Shown here: one piece after another, positions 27,489 through 38,805 of the stretch | Layout of the letters: each line of letters begins with the position of its first letter | Numbering within the stretch: position 1 is the stretch's first letter | From: CAVPTL01 sp963727235 | GTDB lineage: Bacteria > Actinomycetota > Thermoleophilia > Gaiellales > JAICJC01 | Length of the DNA: 64,000 nucleotides | Direction of reading: 5' to 3' | Assembly: GCA_963727235.1 (NCBI GenBank) | Contig: CAVSFZ010000012.1 | Location: 62,001-126,000 of the forward strand | Translations under genes and position numbers: made by a program | The notes under the pieces: generated by a model | What the model was told of the DNA's origin: nothing | Databases searched by the model: none | Seen by the model: the letters and a program-made list of their open reading frames with translations, nothing else

Positions 27489-28838
27489 GTGGCGGCCTGC
27501 GAAGCCGGACTCGACCTGCCTGCCATCCTGACGACGGCGTCCACCGCTGTGGGGCTGGCGATGGACACCCCCACCGCGGCGGCCTACACGCTGTCAGAGG
27601 ATGGCGAGGTGTTCGTGCGAGTCGCCGGTACCGGCGCAGACCAACTGCCCGCCGACGAGCGTACCGAGCCCACCGTCGACGGCGACAGCGTGCGCCTGCC
27701 GATGGTCAGCGCCCGGCGCGTGCTGGGATGCATCGTGGCCGACCGCGGCCGGCGGGCTGACATCGCCTCGGCGCGGATGATCGCCGGCGTGGCCGCCCAG
27801 GCCGTGGAAGCCGCCAGGATGTGGGAGTCGGGGGCAGCCGGCAGCGGCACCGTCGACCTGCTCACCGGTCTGCCCAACCATCGTGGCTTTAGTGAACGCT
27901 CGGCCCGCGAGCTGGCGCGCGCCAAACGCACCGGGGCAGTGGTGTCTGTGGGCGTGGTCGACATCGACGGCTTCGGAGCGCTCAACGACATTCAGGGGCA
28001 CGCCACCGGCGACGCCCTGCTGCGCACCGCCGCGCGCTGCTTCGGCGACGGAGTGCGCTCCTACGACAGCGTCTGCCGGCTGGGACGAGACGAGTTCGGG
28101 CTGGTGCTGCCGGGAATGGCGTCGGAGGCCGCCGCCGGGCTGATGTCGCGGCTGGCGCAGGCCTTCGCCACGTCCACCGACGGCGTGACCGTGTCGGGCG
28201 GAGTGGCAGGCTTCCCCGCCGACGGAGCCACCCACGGCGAGCTGCAGCGACTCGCCACAGGCGCGCTCTACTGGGCACAACGCGGCGGCGGCGGGCGGAT
28301 CGTCTCCTACGACGCGCGGGTGGTCGAGGCGCTGTCGGCGCGGGAACGGGCCGATCAACTCGAGCGCGACACCTACGAGCGCACCATCCGGGCGCTGGAG
28401 GCCACCCACGGCCACTCATCCACCTCCCGGGCGGTCAGTGAGTACTCCGGGTTCCTGGCCTCCGAGCTGGGGCTCACGCCCGACCGGGCCGACCGGTTGC
28501 GCCTGGCGGCGTTCGTGTACGACTCCACCACTCCCGGCGGAGAGCCGGCCGAGCGCGCCCGGCTGGCCGCCAAGGTCGCCGTCAATGCCCTGGACGCCGA
28601 GGCGGCCGGCTGGCTGCTGGCGGCTCGACACGGCCGCGACGCACCGATCGAGTCTCGCATCGTCGAGGTCGCCGCCGCCTTCGTCGAAGCCGGAGGCCAC
28701 ACCGGATCGGCCGGAGCCGGCCGAGCACTGGCATCGTTGTGGGCCGCCAACGGCGGCAGCGGGCACGATCCCGAGGTCGTACGCGCGCTGGAGAGCCTGC
28801 TCGCCGACCGCGTCGGCGAGGCCGCCACCGCCGAGTGA
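27489..28838 (+). CDS. GAF-GGDEF protein with a degenerate HD-GYP-like tail
   Basis: About 449 aa from the GTG at 27489. A GAF-like N-terminus (about 1-115) precedes a GGDEF domain (about 120-275): DLLTGLPNHRGFSERSARE, VVDIDGFGALND, and RLGRDEFGLVLPG, where the active-site signature is GRDEF rather than GGDEF. Beyond it, HSSTSRAVSEYSGFLASELGL and LRLAAFVYD follow the order of an HD-GYP domain, but HD is replaced by YD and GYP is missing. It may thus bind or make a cyclic dinucleotide, or only regulate. Follows the kinase within 40 nt. Confidence 0.8.
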   Translation: MAACEAGLDLPAILTTASTAVGLAMDTPTAAAYTLSEDGEVFVRVAGTGADQLPADERTEPTVDGDSVRLPMVSARRVLGCIVADRGRRADIASARMIAGVAAQAVEAARMWESGAAGSGTVDLLTGLPNHRGFSERSARELARAKRTGAVVSVGVVDIDGFGALNDIQGHATGDALLRTAARCFGDGVRSYDSVCRLGRDEFGLVLPGMASEAAAGLMSRLAQAFATSTDGVTVSGGVAGFPADGATHGELQRLATGALYWAQRGGGGRIVSYDARVVEALSARERADQLERDTYERTIRALEATHGHSSTSRAVSEYSGFLASELGLTPDRADRLRLAAFVYDSTTPGGEPAERARLAAKVAVNALDAEAAGWLLAARHGRDAPIESRIVEVAAAFVEAGGHTGSAGAGRALASLWAANGGSGHDPEVVRALESLLADRVGEAATAE

Positions 28839-28842
28839 AGCA

Positions 28843-28875
28843 GTGAATAATTGGTGCCTGGCACCAATTATTCAC
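28843..28875. repeat. REP-like palindrome 3, after the GGDEF gene
   Basis: Perfect inverted repeat with 16-nt arms (gtgaataattggtgcc) around one T, beginning 4 nt after the stop of the GGDEF gene. One of two copies between convergent genes here; likely a terminator-like stem. Confidence 0.9.
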
Positions 28876-28887
28876 TCGCCGGCCTGT

Positions 28888-28920
28888 GGTGAATAACGGT
28901 GCCTGGCACCGTTATTCACC
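28888..28920. repeat. REP-like palindrome 4, before the lgt stop
   Basis: Perfect inverted repeat with 16-nt arms (ggtgaataacggtgcc) around one T. It sits 2 nt from the end of the convergent lgt gene and 12 nt after palindrome 3, so the two stems face one gene each. Confidence 0.9.
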
Positions 28921-28922
28921 AC

Positions 28923-29856
28923 TCAGGTTTTCTTGCGGCGCTGGGTGCGCTGACGGGCGGCGATGGCGGCTTCGGGCCGCGGGGTGGGCACGTGCCCGGT
29001 GGCGTCGATCGGGGACGGCTTGCGCTCTGGATCGGGCGCCTTGGAGAGCCGCTTTCGGAACAACAGCAAAAAGGCGGTGGCGCCGGCGATCAGGCAGATC
29101 AGCGCCACCCACACGTTCAGGCGCTGACCGAAGAACTCATCAGCGGTGTCGATTCGCAGCGTCTCGATGTAGAGCCTGCCGAACGAGTAGAGCGCCACGT
29201 ACAGGGCGAAGATCGTGCCGGCCGGGACGCGGTTCCAGAACCGCTTGATGAACCGCCACAGGATGAAGAACACCAGACAAGTCCCACAGCGACTCGTACA
29301 GGAAGGTCGGCACGAACGTGTGTGGCCCGCCGACGATGTTGTACGGAAACGCGGGATTGTCGATCTTGACGGCCCACGGCTTGGTGCTGGGACCGCCGTA
29401 CAGCTCCTGGTTGAAGTAGTTGCCCCACCGGCCCAGCGCCTGAGCCAGGATCAGCCCGGGAGCGATGCAGTCGGCCACCACCCAGAACGGCAGCTTGGCC
29501 CGGCGCACGCCGATCAGCGTGCCGACCATGCCACCCAGGACAGCTCCCCAGATGCCCAGCCCACCCTGCCAGATCTGTGGAATCTGGCTGTAGTGACCGG
29601 GTGAGAACGCGCCCCAGTCGGTGACCACGTGGTACAGCCGCGCCCCCACCAGGCCAAACGGCACGGTCCACACGGCGATCGTGTACACCAGTTCGGGGTC
29701 GATCTTGCGACGCCGGAATTCCTTGCGGGCGATCCAACCCGCAAGCAGTACCGCCAGCGCCAGGATCAGCCCATACCAGCGCGCCTGCAGACCGTGAAAA
29801 CGGAACAGAAACGGGTCGCCGGGACTGGGGATCGAGAACAGCTTCATCGGGCGCAT
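28923..29856 (-). CDS. lgt: Prolipoprotein diacylglyceryl transferase, frameshifted
   Basis: Membrane enzyme that adds diacylglycerol to the lipobox Cys of prolipoproteins. The first frame has HGLQARWYGLI and the signature GRWGNYFNQELYGGPS; after a one-base shift near 29278 the other frame supplies VFFILWRFIKRFWNRV, the remaining helices (YVALYSFGRLYIETLRIDT) and a basic tail. Since Lgt is normally needed, a sequencing indel is likelier than a dead gene. ATGs at 29856 and 29847 are both possible starts. A tail of about 45 charged residues is longer than usual. Confidence 0.88.
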
Positions 29857-29924
29857 CTCAGGTTATCGGCAAGCACGGCCGGCGGCGCCACCCCGACAGG
29901 GGCGGGTGTCATCACCGTCACACG

Positions 29925-29952
29925 TAAAGGTTCGCGGTTAGGACGCCGATAG
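29925..29952 (+). promoter_or_regulatory. Sigma-28/WhiG-like promoter before the Tad pilus operon
   Basis: TAAAGGTT, 12 nt, GCCGATAG. It matches the FliA/SigD/WhiG consensus (TAAAGTTT, 11 nt or so, GCCGATAA) at seven of eight positions in each box. Start of transcription would fall near 29960, giving a leader of about 70 nt before cpaB that includes the short hairpin ACCCA/TGGGT. Consistent spacing supports it; no other sigma consensus is visible there. Confidence 0.55.
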
Positions 29953-30030
29953 GTCGCATGGTTACCCAATTCCCCCTGGGTACGACCGATCCAGGCAGCC
30001 TGACGACACGGGAAGGAGCGGCATCCCGCA

Positions 30031-30738
30031 ATGCCAACGCTGAGCAAGAACATCATCATCTCTGTTGTGCTCGCTCTGGCCGCTGCCGTGGCCCTGGTGC
30101 TGTACGTCGGAGAAGTGCAGAATCAGGCCGTCACCAACGAGCGCACGGTGGCCGTCGTGGTCGCACTCAAGGACGTGCCGGAGGGCACCACGGTGGACGA
30201 CGCGATCAGCTCGGGCGCCCTGGGCATCCGCACCATGCGGTTCGCCGACGTGCCCAGCTTCGCCGTCTCCAACCTCGACTTGATCCGCGGGCAGGTCGTG
30301 ACCCAGCCGCTGTTCACCGGCGACACCGTCACCACCACCCGGGTGGGCTCATCCAACGGCACCTCACCGAGCTTTCAGGTGAAGGGCGAGGAGCGGCTGA
30401 TCCGGCTGCCGCTCTATCCCAACCAAGGCATGCTCACCGACATTGCCCCGCAGGACCGCGTGGACGTGTGGGCCAAGACCGCCAACGGCGACGCCACCCG
30501 CTTCACCGAGCAGTTGATCGTCCCCGGCGCCCTGGTGATCGCCGCCGACCTTCCCGCCACCACCACGTCGGGGCAGGGTTCGCTGCTTCTGTCCATGGAC
30601 GCCGCTGACGCCGGCAAGGTGGCCGCCGCGCTTTCGAGCGACAGCTCCGGCCAGTCGGACAACAACATCTGGGTCGTGCTGGTGGGCAAGCACAGCCCCA
30701 AGTGGCCCAAGATCCCCGAAATCCCGCTGTCGAGATAA
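30031..30738 (+). CDS. cpaB: Flp pilus assembly protein CpaB (SAF domain)
   Basis: 235 aa. One N-terminal helix (IIISVVLALAAAVALVLYV) is followed by an SAF domain beginning VVVALKDVPEGTTVDD, then a CpaB-type region (IRLPLYPNQGMLTDIAPQDRVDVWA). CpaB/RcpC proteins belong to the Tad secretion apparatus outside the membrane; in diderms they meet the secretin. No CpaC secretin gene follows, which fits a monoderm. A GGAAGGAG site is 12 nt before the ATG, rather far. First gene of the pilus operon. Confidence 0.87.
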   Translation: MPTLSKNIIISVVLALAAAVALVLYVGEVQNQAVTNERTVAVVVALKDVPEGTTVDDAISSGALGIRTMRFADVPSFAVSNLDLIRGQVVTQPLFTGDTVTTTRVGSSNGTSPSFQVKGEERLIRLPLYPNQGMLTDIAPQDRVDVWAKTANGDATRFTEQLIVPGALVIAADLPATTTSGQGSLLLSMDAADAGKVAAALSSDSSGQSDNNIWVVLVGKHSPKWPKIPEIPLSR

Positions 30739-30751
30739 GGACTGCTGCCGT

Positions 30752-31864
30752 ATGCGAAACGACCTCATCCGAGTGACGCTCCAGGGCGACGACGCGCACC
30801 TGCGCGACCTGCTGGAGCAGTCGGGGGTGGTCGAGATCGTCGACACCGGCGCAGAAGTGCTGGTGTGGCACCTTCCTCAAGACGCCGACGGGTTGCCGGC
30901 TGAGCTGCGCGGAGTGCTGGGCGATCCCAACGGCCCGGCGGTGCTGGGACTTGCAGATACGCATCCCAGCCGCTGGTTTGACGAGGCGCTCGACTTTGGT
31001 ATCGACGGGGTGGTGTGCCTGCCCCAGATCCCCGAGCAGCTCGGCATGGCGGTGGCTGCGGCCCGCGCTCAGCGGCATCGCCGTGGTTCGAGCAACCTGC
31101 ACGCCTCGGGGGCACTGCGATCGACCCGCGACGCCCACGTGTTCACGATCTTCTCGACCAAGGGCGGATCGGGCAAGACCGTGATCGCAACGAATCTGGC
31201 GGTGTCCTTCGCACGCGACGGCAAGCGCACCCTGCTGATCGACTTCGACCTTCACTCTGGCGACGACGCCCTGGTGCTGGGACTCTCGCCCCGCTGGACG
31301 GTGCTCGACTTGGTGCAGTCACCTGGCGATCTCGACGCCGAGAAGCTGGCCGGGTTCGTCACCCGCCACAGCTCTGGCGTCGACCTGCTGCCGGCGCCCA
31401 CCCGGCCCGACGAGGAGGAGCTGGTCGCCATCGACCGGCTGGAGCCGCTGCTGGAGGTGGCTCGCGACGTCGTACGACGTGGTCGTGATCGATACCTCGT
31501 CCCAGTTCGCCCCGGCCACGCTGCTTGCGATCGACAACACCGACACTCTGGTGCTGGTCGGCGCCTCCGACGTGCCCACCATCAAGAGCCTCAAGATCGC
31601 ACTGGAGACGCTGGAGCTGCTGGAGGTCAATCAGCTCGACGTGCGCATCCTGATGAATCGCTCGGGCGCCAAGGTGGGCCTCGAGGACCGAGACGTCGAG
31701 CGCACGCTGCGCCGCGAAATCACCTACACGTTGCCGTCGGACAAAGCGGTGCCGGTTTCGGTCAACCGCGGCCAGCCGGTGATCCTCGACAATCCGCGGT
31801 CTCGCGTTGCCCGATCGCTCCAGGAGATGGCACGATCTCTGGAGGCCGCGGTCGGGAGCAGACG

Positions 31865-31868
<4 letters not shown>
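30752..31868 (+). CDS. cpaE: CpaE/TadZ-like pilus localisation ATPase, frameshifted
   Basis: About 370 aa. A receiver-like N-terminal region (about 1-105) precedes a MinD-type ATPase with deviant Walker A (STKGGSGKTV) and LLIDFDLHSGDD. Near 31470 a one-base insertion breaks the frame; the next frame continues with VVVIDTSSQFAPATLLAID, ILMNRSGAKVGLEDRDVE and PVSVNRGQPV. TadZ/CpaE localises the pilus machine to a site in the cell. The uncorrected frame reads straight into cpaF and simulates a fusion. Confidence 0.86.
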
Positions 31869-33285
<1,417 letters not shown>

Positions 33286-33289
<4 letters not shown>

Positions 33290-35133
33290 ACCGCCGCCGC
33301 GCGACCGCCGCAGCGATCCTGGTGGCAGCGACGCTGGCGACGGCTGCAGGCGCGTCGGGCGCCGCCTCCAAGTCTTCCGTCGGGCTCGTCACCAAGGCGG
33401 GCCCCAACGCGGTGCGAGTGGTGCTGCACGCGCCGGGCAACCTGACCACCACCGGAGTTTCCGCGCAACTGGGCCCGCGCTGGGCCTACGTCCGCTCGGT
33501 CACACCCGTGGGTGAACACCGGCCGCTCAATCTCGTGATCGCCATCGATACCTCCCGCAGCATGCGGGGGCCGTCGTTCCATGCGGCGGTGGCCGCCGCC
33601 GGGAAGCTGCTGGACGCGGTCACGCCGGCCGACCGGGTGGGTCTGGTCACGTTCGCCGGGCGGGTGCAGGTGGAATCCGAGTTGACCCACGACGTGAGCG
33701 CCGTTCGACTCGCCTTGAGTCAGCTTCGCACCGGACGCGGCACGGCGCTCGACGCCGGCGTCACCAAAGCCGTGGAGATGGCCGGCACAGACATCCGGGC
33801 ACGCCGGCTGGTGGTGCTGATGTCCGACGGAGCCGACACCACCAGCCCATCGAACTCCCCACTCGACGACACGCTGATCGCGTCGGGAGTCGAGGTCGAC
33901 GCCTTCGGCCTGAACCGCTCGGACGCTTTCACCTCGACGCCGCTCGAGCAGATCGCCGCGGATACCGGCGGGCGGTACGCAAACGTCACCTCACGGTCAC
34001 TGGCGGCCACCACCACCCGGCTCCGCGACCGGGAGCTGTCCGGCACATACCTCGCGCTGATCTCGCTGCCTCAGACAGCCGCCCGCGACCTGCACGTGAG
34101 CGTGCTGGGCGCACCCGCCGCCAGGGTGCAGCTGCCCGCCGGGGTGTCCGGCCGGTCACAGACCTTCTGGATCGCACACGGCGAGCTGATCGTGGCGGTG
34201 CTCGGGTTCGCCGCGGTGATGGCGATCTCGCTGTCGCTGATGCAGATGAGCCGAGGCCGGCCCCAATCGCTCGACTCACGACTCGCGGAATACACGGCGA
34301 TCGCCGACACGAGCGATGCCAAGGGCCGGCCGACACGGCTGGCCGAGCTGTACGAGCGAGTCGAGGAGCAGTTCTCGGGCAGCATCGTCTGGCGCCACCT
34401 GGACGCGTTGTGCCAGCAGGCGGGCACCGCCAGGCCCACCGCACAGATACTGCTGGGGATCGTCGGCCTGGCGGTCGTGATGGGCGTCGCCGCAGACATC
34501 CTGCTGGGAGCCCTGGTGGGTATCGCCGGATTCGTGGTCGGGGCCTGCCTGCCCATCTGGGTGCTGCGGTGGAAGGCGACTCGGCGATCGGCTCGGTTCG
34601 AAGCTCAGCTGCCCGAGCTGCTGGCAGTGTGGGCCAGCGCCCTGCGCGCCGGCCGGTCATTCGCCCAGGCGCTCGACACCCTGGTGGACGAGGCCGACGA
34701 GCCCGCCCACGGCGAGTTTCGCCGCGCCCAGCAGCAGGTGCGGCTGGGCGTGCCGATCGAAGTCGCCCTGGACGAGATGTCCAAGCGACTGCGCTCCGAC
34801 AGCTTCGAGCTGGTGGTACTCACCACAGATGTGCAGCGGCGGGTGGGCGGCAATGTGGCGTTGATCTTCGACCGGGTGGCCGACACCGTCCGCAAACGCC
34901 AGCAGTTCGGGGCCCGCGTGCGTGCGCTGACCTCGATGGGGCGACTGTCGGCATACGTCCTGATCGGGCTGCCGTTCGCGATGGCCGCAGGTCTCACGCT
35001 GATCAATGCCGACTACATGATGCCGCTCTTCACCACGTCGGTCGGGCACATTCTGATCGTGGTCGCGCTGGTCATGATGGCGCTGGGATCATTGGTGCTG
35101 CGCCGGCTCGTGAAGCCAAGGACGATCGCATGA
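33286..35133 (+). CDS. tadB: Von Willebrand A - TadB fusion protein
   Basis: 615 aa in one uninterrupted frame. Residues 1-27 form a signal peptide. A VWA domain spans about 80-250, with MIDAS motif DTSRSM at Asp88 and DGADTTS. A helix near 300 (ELIVAVLGFAAVMAISLSL) leads to a TadB-type GspF domain (about 430-590): LPELLAVWASALRAGRSFAQAL, then two C-terminal helices. TadB is the inner-membrane platform of the Tad pilus; the extracytoplasmic VWA part is an addition that could bind a pilin or surface protein. GTGA overlap with cpaF and 10 nt to tadC. Confidence 0.88.
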
Positions 35134-35143
35134 GGAGTGCACC

Positions 35144-36034
35144 GTGCCCTGGTTTGTAGTCTCAATCGTGTTCTTCGGCGGCTCGTGCTTCTTCGCGCTG
35201 CGACATCTCACCCGCGGACGTCTGCAGGTCGAGTCGGTGCTCGGCCGGATGGCGGGGTACGGATACCGCTCAGGCCCGGTCGGCACCGACTGGCGCACCA
35301 TCCTGCGACAGATCGGCAGAGTCTCCCCCGGTGGCAGAGGCGCCCGGGCCGAAGGCGTTCGGCGCAAGCTGGCTGCGGCCGGCTGGTCGAAGCGATACAC
35401 GCCGGAGGACATCGCCGGCGCCAAGATCCTGTTCGCGCTGGGCACCTACTTCCTGATGCTGCTGGCCACAGCGCTGAGCGTGCTCCCGCTGTCCGTGGGC
35501 GCCGCGGGCGGCATCGTTCTGGGATTGGCGGCCTACCTGTCGATGCCGGTGATGATCGATATCCGGGTGCGCGGCCGGCGAGACAAGATCGTCGCGCAGC
35601 TGCCGACCGTGCTCGACCTGCTGACGCTCTCGGTGGAAGCCGGTATGAGCTTCGACTCGGCGTTGCAGCGGCTGGTGCGACGCCTGAACGGCGCGCTGAT
35701 CGACGAGCTCGGGCTGATGCTGCGCGAGATCCAGCTGGGCACCAGCCGCCACGAGGCGATGATCGCTCTCGCCGCCAGGGTCGACACTGCCGAGGTCTCG
35801 AGCTTCGTGCGTGCCCTCAACCAGGCCGACAAGCTGGGCGTGCCGCTGGCCGAGATGCTGCGCGTACAGGGAGACGAGCTGCGCGTGCGGCTGCGAAACC
35901 AGGCAGAGGAGCACGCCATGAAGGCGCCGGTGAAGATGCTCTTCCCCACGGTGCTTCTGATCTTCCCGGCGGTGTTCATCGTGGTGCTAGGCCCCGCGGT
36001 GATCAGTCTGCTCGACAAGCTTGGAGCAATGTGA
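35144..36034 (+). CDS. tadC: Tad pilus platform protein TadC
   Basis: 296 aa, GTG start with GGAG upstream. Helix at 3-20, another pair near 95-140, then the GspF cytoplasmic block LPTVLDLLTLSVEAGMSFDSAL and final helices (VLLIFPAVFIVVLGPAVISLL). TadC pairs with TadB as the membrane platform around CpaF. Length and helix pattern are typical. Follows the VWA-TadB gene by 10 nt. Confidence 0.92.
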   Translation: MPWFVVSIVFFGGSCFFALRHLTRGRLQVESVLGRMAGYGYRSGPVGTDWRTILRQIGRVSPGGRGARAEGVRRKLAAAGWSKRYTPEDIAGAKILFALGTYFLMLLATALSVLPLSVGAAGGIVLGLAAYLSMPVMIDIRVRGRRDKIVAQLPTVLDLLTLSVEAGMSFDSALQRLVRRLNGALIDELGLMLREIQLGTSRHEAMIALAARVDTAEVSSFVRALNQADKLGVPLAEMLRVQGDELRVRLRNQAEEHAMKAPVKMLFPTVLLIFPAVFIVVLGPAVISLLDKLGAM

Positions 36035-36090
36035 GTCCCGGGGCAGCCCGCTAGCTCAACACACGTGTGCGGGAGTCGATCACCGAGTGA

Positions 36091-37361
36091 GTGACTCCCA
36101 CCCGCAGATCTCTCCGCAGTGAGGCCGGCCAGACGCTTCCGATAATCGCCGTCTTCATGGTCGTGATCATCGCCATCGCGGGGCTGGTGATCGACCTCGG
36201 AAACGTCGAGCGAGTGCGCGCCCAGATGCAGGTGGCCGCCGACGCGGCAGCCACCTCGGGTGCCAGCACGCTGCTCGATTTCCAGTCGAACGTCGCCGTC
36301 GCCGAAAGCACGGCCCGTCGCTTCGGGATGGCAGCCGACGGGGTCAACCAGATCACTGGAGTGGATACCAGCACTGTCTCGCAGTCGGTCAGCGTCGAGT
36401 GTGACACGGAGTATTCCGGCTGTGGCAGCGCCACCCCGAATACCGTCGCCGTGCACGAGGCAGCAGCTGTGCCGACCTATTTCCTGAGCATCTTCGGCAT
36501 CGACAGCATCGACGTCAGCACCGAGGCTGAGGCCTGCGCGCCGTGTCAGTCTTCACCCCACGACATCATGCTGGTGCTCGACCACACCGGTTCGATGGCC
36601 GCAGCCGGGAAGTACTCCAGCAACACCAGCGTGCGCAAGATCGACAACCTCAAAGCCGCTGTTTTGCAGGGATTTCTGACGACGCTCGATCCGACCTATG
36701 ACCATGTCGGGCTGGTCGTGTTCCCACCCGATACGGCCACTGCCCCAGCGTGCACGCCCAAGAACAACGTCGACAACTACCACGACTACCTCGACCCCAC
36801 CCGCGACTACCTGGAGTCGGGGCTCACCGACGACTACGTCGACTCCAACGGCACCCCCAACCCGAAGTTCTCAGATGATCCAGGACATCGGCTGCCTGAT
36901 GCCGTACTCACGGACGGACTATGCCGATCCGCTGGAGGTGGCCCAGAACGAGTTCGACGCAGACGGGCCGTCCGGGGGTTCCCAAGATCATCCTGCTGAT
37001 CTCCGACGGTGCCGCCAACCAGCTCGACGATCCGGTCTGTCCGGTCACCACCACTCCGATCTGGTCGTGCATGCACCCCTGCCAGGTCGGCATCAACGTT
37101 GCCAACACGATCAAGAACGCCGGCACCGAGATCTACGCCATCGTCTACTCCGACCTGGAGTACGACAACGAGTGTGAGCCGGTCGACGGCTACCACGCCG
37201 GTTGGCCCGACGACGACCATGGACGGGTACACCGCGATGCAGCAGATCGCCAGCCCCGGCGACTACCTGGAAGACCCCGATCCGATGAACTGCTCAAGCA
37301 CATCCTGCACCAGGTCTCGGGCGAGTTGACCGGGGCGACCACCTCACGCCTGGTCAAGTAG
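36091..37361 (+). CDS. tadG: TadG-like pilus protein with VWA domain, copy 1, multiply frameshifted
   Basis: N-terminal TadE/TadG helix (GQTLPIIAVFMVVIIAIAGLVID) and a VWA domain with the motif DHTGSM, as in copy 2 at 40765. Alignment by eye with copy 2 shows at least four frame changes in the 3' part, near 36875, 36960, 37195 and 37290: IQDIGCLMPYSRTDYAD, KIILLISDGAANQLDD, GYTAMQQIASPGDYLEDP and the end SRLVK lie in different frames. Either clustered sequencing errors or a decaying duplicate. GTG start at 36091. Such proteins are thought to be minor or tip pilins. Confidence 0.75.
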
Positions 37362-37626
37362 CGCCGGCGATCTTGGCCTGCACCGAGGCCCAGTGATCGC
37401 CGTCCAGATGTGCGATGCCGACCTCCTGGGGTGTGCCGTCCACCAGCACCTCCACCGGCACTTCGAAGAACCCGGAGACCGCCTTGATGCCGCGCCACGA
37501 GGGAGCCTGCTTGCCCGACTGCCACTCGCTCAGCGTCTGCTGGGAGAAGCCCAGGAGCGGCGCTGCCCTGGCGTTGGTGAGGTTGTGCAGGCCCCTGAGG
37601 ATGGTCAAGTTGTCGGCGAACGGCAT
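37354..37626 (-). CDS. Small XRE-family helix-turn-helix regulator
   Basis: 90 aa. A helix-turn-helix spans roughly residues 5-60 (RGLHNLTNARAAPLLGFSQQTLSEWQSGKQAP), including the QQTLSEWQSG recognition helix of the Cro/CI family. A C-terminal extension of about 30 residues is not recognised. ATG start at 37626. Ends 8 nt inside the convergent tadG copy 1. Target unknown; may control the adjacent pilus genes. Confidence 0.75.
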   Translation of the reverse strand: MPFADNLTILRGLHNLTNARAAPLLGFSQQTLSEWQSGKQAPSWRGIKAVSGFFEVPVEVLVDGTPQEVGIAHLDGDHWASVQAKIAGAT

Positions 37627-37642
37627 CCGGGTGAGCTTAGCG

Positions 37643-37918
37643 TCAACCCGAAGATGTTTCGGATGTGCCCGAAGGAACGCCTAATCCCATCCCAATCGCA
37701 TCGTGGCCCACCTCAGGCAACGCAATGCGATCGGTGCGACTGGAGTAGATGTCGGTGAGATCGCGCACGAAGGCCCCGATCCGTGCGGTTCGCTGAGGGC
37801 GTTGCCGCGGTGGGGCGACCTCAATCTCGAGGTAGTCGATTTCCCACGGACCAGGGCGCAGTCCCATCAGAATGCAGCCCACACCGATCAACGCGATGAT
37901 GCCGAACAGTGACTCCAT
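37643..37918 (-). CDS. Small membrane protein
   Basis: 91 aa. One N-terminal helix (MESLFGIIALIGVGCILMGL), then a soluble part with few hydrophobic stretches. No ribosome site is obvious. It precedes the XRE regulator by 16 nt on the same strand and might form a pair with it. No family recognised. Confidence 0.4.
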   Translation of the reverse strand: MESLFGIIALIGVGCILMGLRPGPWEIDYLEIEVAPPRQRPQRTARIGAFVRDLTDIYSSRTDRIALPEVGHDAIGMGLGVPSGTSETSSG

Positions 37919-38057
37919 GTATCGACAATACGCCGATCTCCAACTCCGAGTGTTAGTTCGTTGTAAAGGTTACGAACTCTTTACATCGATGGCCACGGTA
38001 CTGGGCCTTGAATGGCGCTCCCCTTGACTGGCTCGGCTACTTCGATAGGGTAGGCGT

Positions 38058-38399
38058 ATGGCTGATCCGATCAGCGGCGACGCACTCCGCGGCCACCTGG
38101 AGCTTCTGGTTTTGGCGGCCCTGCGCGATGAGCCGGGGCACGGGTATGAGATCGCTCAGCGTCTGTTGACGAGGAGCGACGGCAGATTCGATGTCCAGGA
38201 GGGGTCGCTGTACCCGGCACTCCACCGGATGGAGCAGGCCAAGCTCTTGTCCAGCCGATGGGTGAAGGGCGAAGGTGGACCTCGCCGGCGGGTGTACCGG
38301 TTGACCGCGCGGGGGGAGCGGGAGCTCGGTGGACAGCGGCAGGAGTGGCATGCACTGGTCGAGGCGATGACGGCCGTGGTGGAACCCGGCTCGGCGTGA
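38058..38399 (+). CDS. PadR-family transcription regulator
   Basis: 113 aa winged helix protein. GHGYEIAQRLL and EGSLYPALHRMEQAKLL, then GPRRRVYRLTARGER, are hallmarks of PadR. Such repressors control efflux or stress genes, often adjacent; here the neighbour downstream is the small secreted protein. ATG start at 38058. About 230 nt of unassigned sequence follow. Confidence 0.92.
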   Translation: MADPISGDALRGHLELLVLAALRDEPGHGYEIAQRLLTRSDGRFDVQEGSLYPALHRMEQAKLLSSRWVKGEGGPRRRVYRLTARGERELGGQRQEWHALVEAMTAVVEPGSA

Positions 38400-38627
38400 A
38401 CATCAGGTCGCCGCGCTGCCGCCTGTGTCGACGCCGGTTCACCGACGATTCACGCGGGGGCATTGCTCAGAGGCTAGTACCTAGGTCAGCTCTGCACATC
38501 TGGCTCCGCCTCCTGTGCCCTTCAAAACTTCTCAGGAAACCCACAGGCGCCTCCCAGTACATGGACAACCATAGTAGGTTGGATGGACGTTTGACAAGAC
38601 CATCCTGAAGCTGTTTACGGAGGCCGC

Positions 38628-38777
38628 ATGAAGCTCGTCGCCCTCGTTGCTGCCGGCCTGCTGGTGCCGGCAACCGCCTTCGCCCTGTCGACCTCGCCGG
38701 CTCAGCGCGACCACCATCTCACTGTCTGGAGTCAACGGTGTCCCATCACAAGGGTGACCCGACGCCCAGTCCGGTGA
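38628..38777 (+). CDS. Small secreted peptide, probably frameshifted
   Basis: A GGAGG site lies 5 nt before the ATG and the first 19 residues (MKLVALVAAGLLVPATAFA) form a clear signal peptide. As read, it stops after 49 codons at 38777. In another frame the following bases read SHHKGDPTPSPVTRMCYFHVIP and end in a TGA (38807-38809) that overlaps the next ATG, so the true product is perhaps 60 aa with one indel near 38720. No family recognised. Confidence 0.5.
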   Translation: MKLVALVAAGLLVPATAFALSTSPAQRDHHLTVWSQRCPITRVTRRPVR

Positions 38778-38805
38778 CGCGCATGTGCTACTTCCACGTG
38801 ATCCC

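Noticed and set aside
29866..29873. Perfect GCCGATAA on the minus strand before lgt
   Set aside because: No TAAA-like -35 at the right distance, and the start would fall only a few bases before the lgt ATG.
29953..30030. Cyclic-di-GMP riboswitch in the cpaB leader
   Set aside because: Some GEMM-like pieces occur but the conserved core and helices do not line up by eye; the sigma-28-like boxes explain the same bases better.
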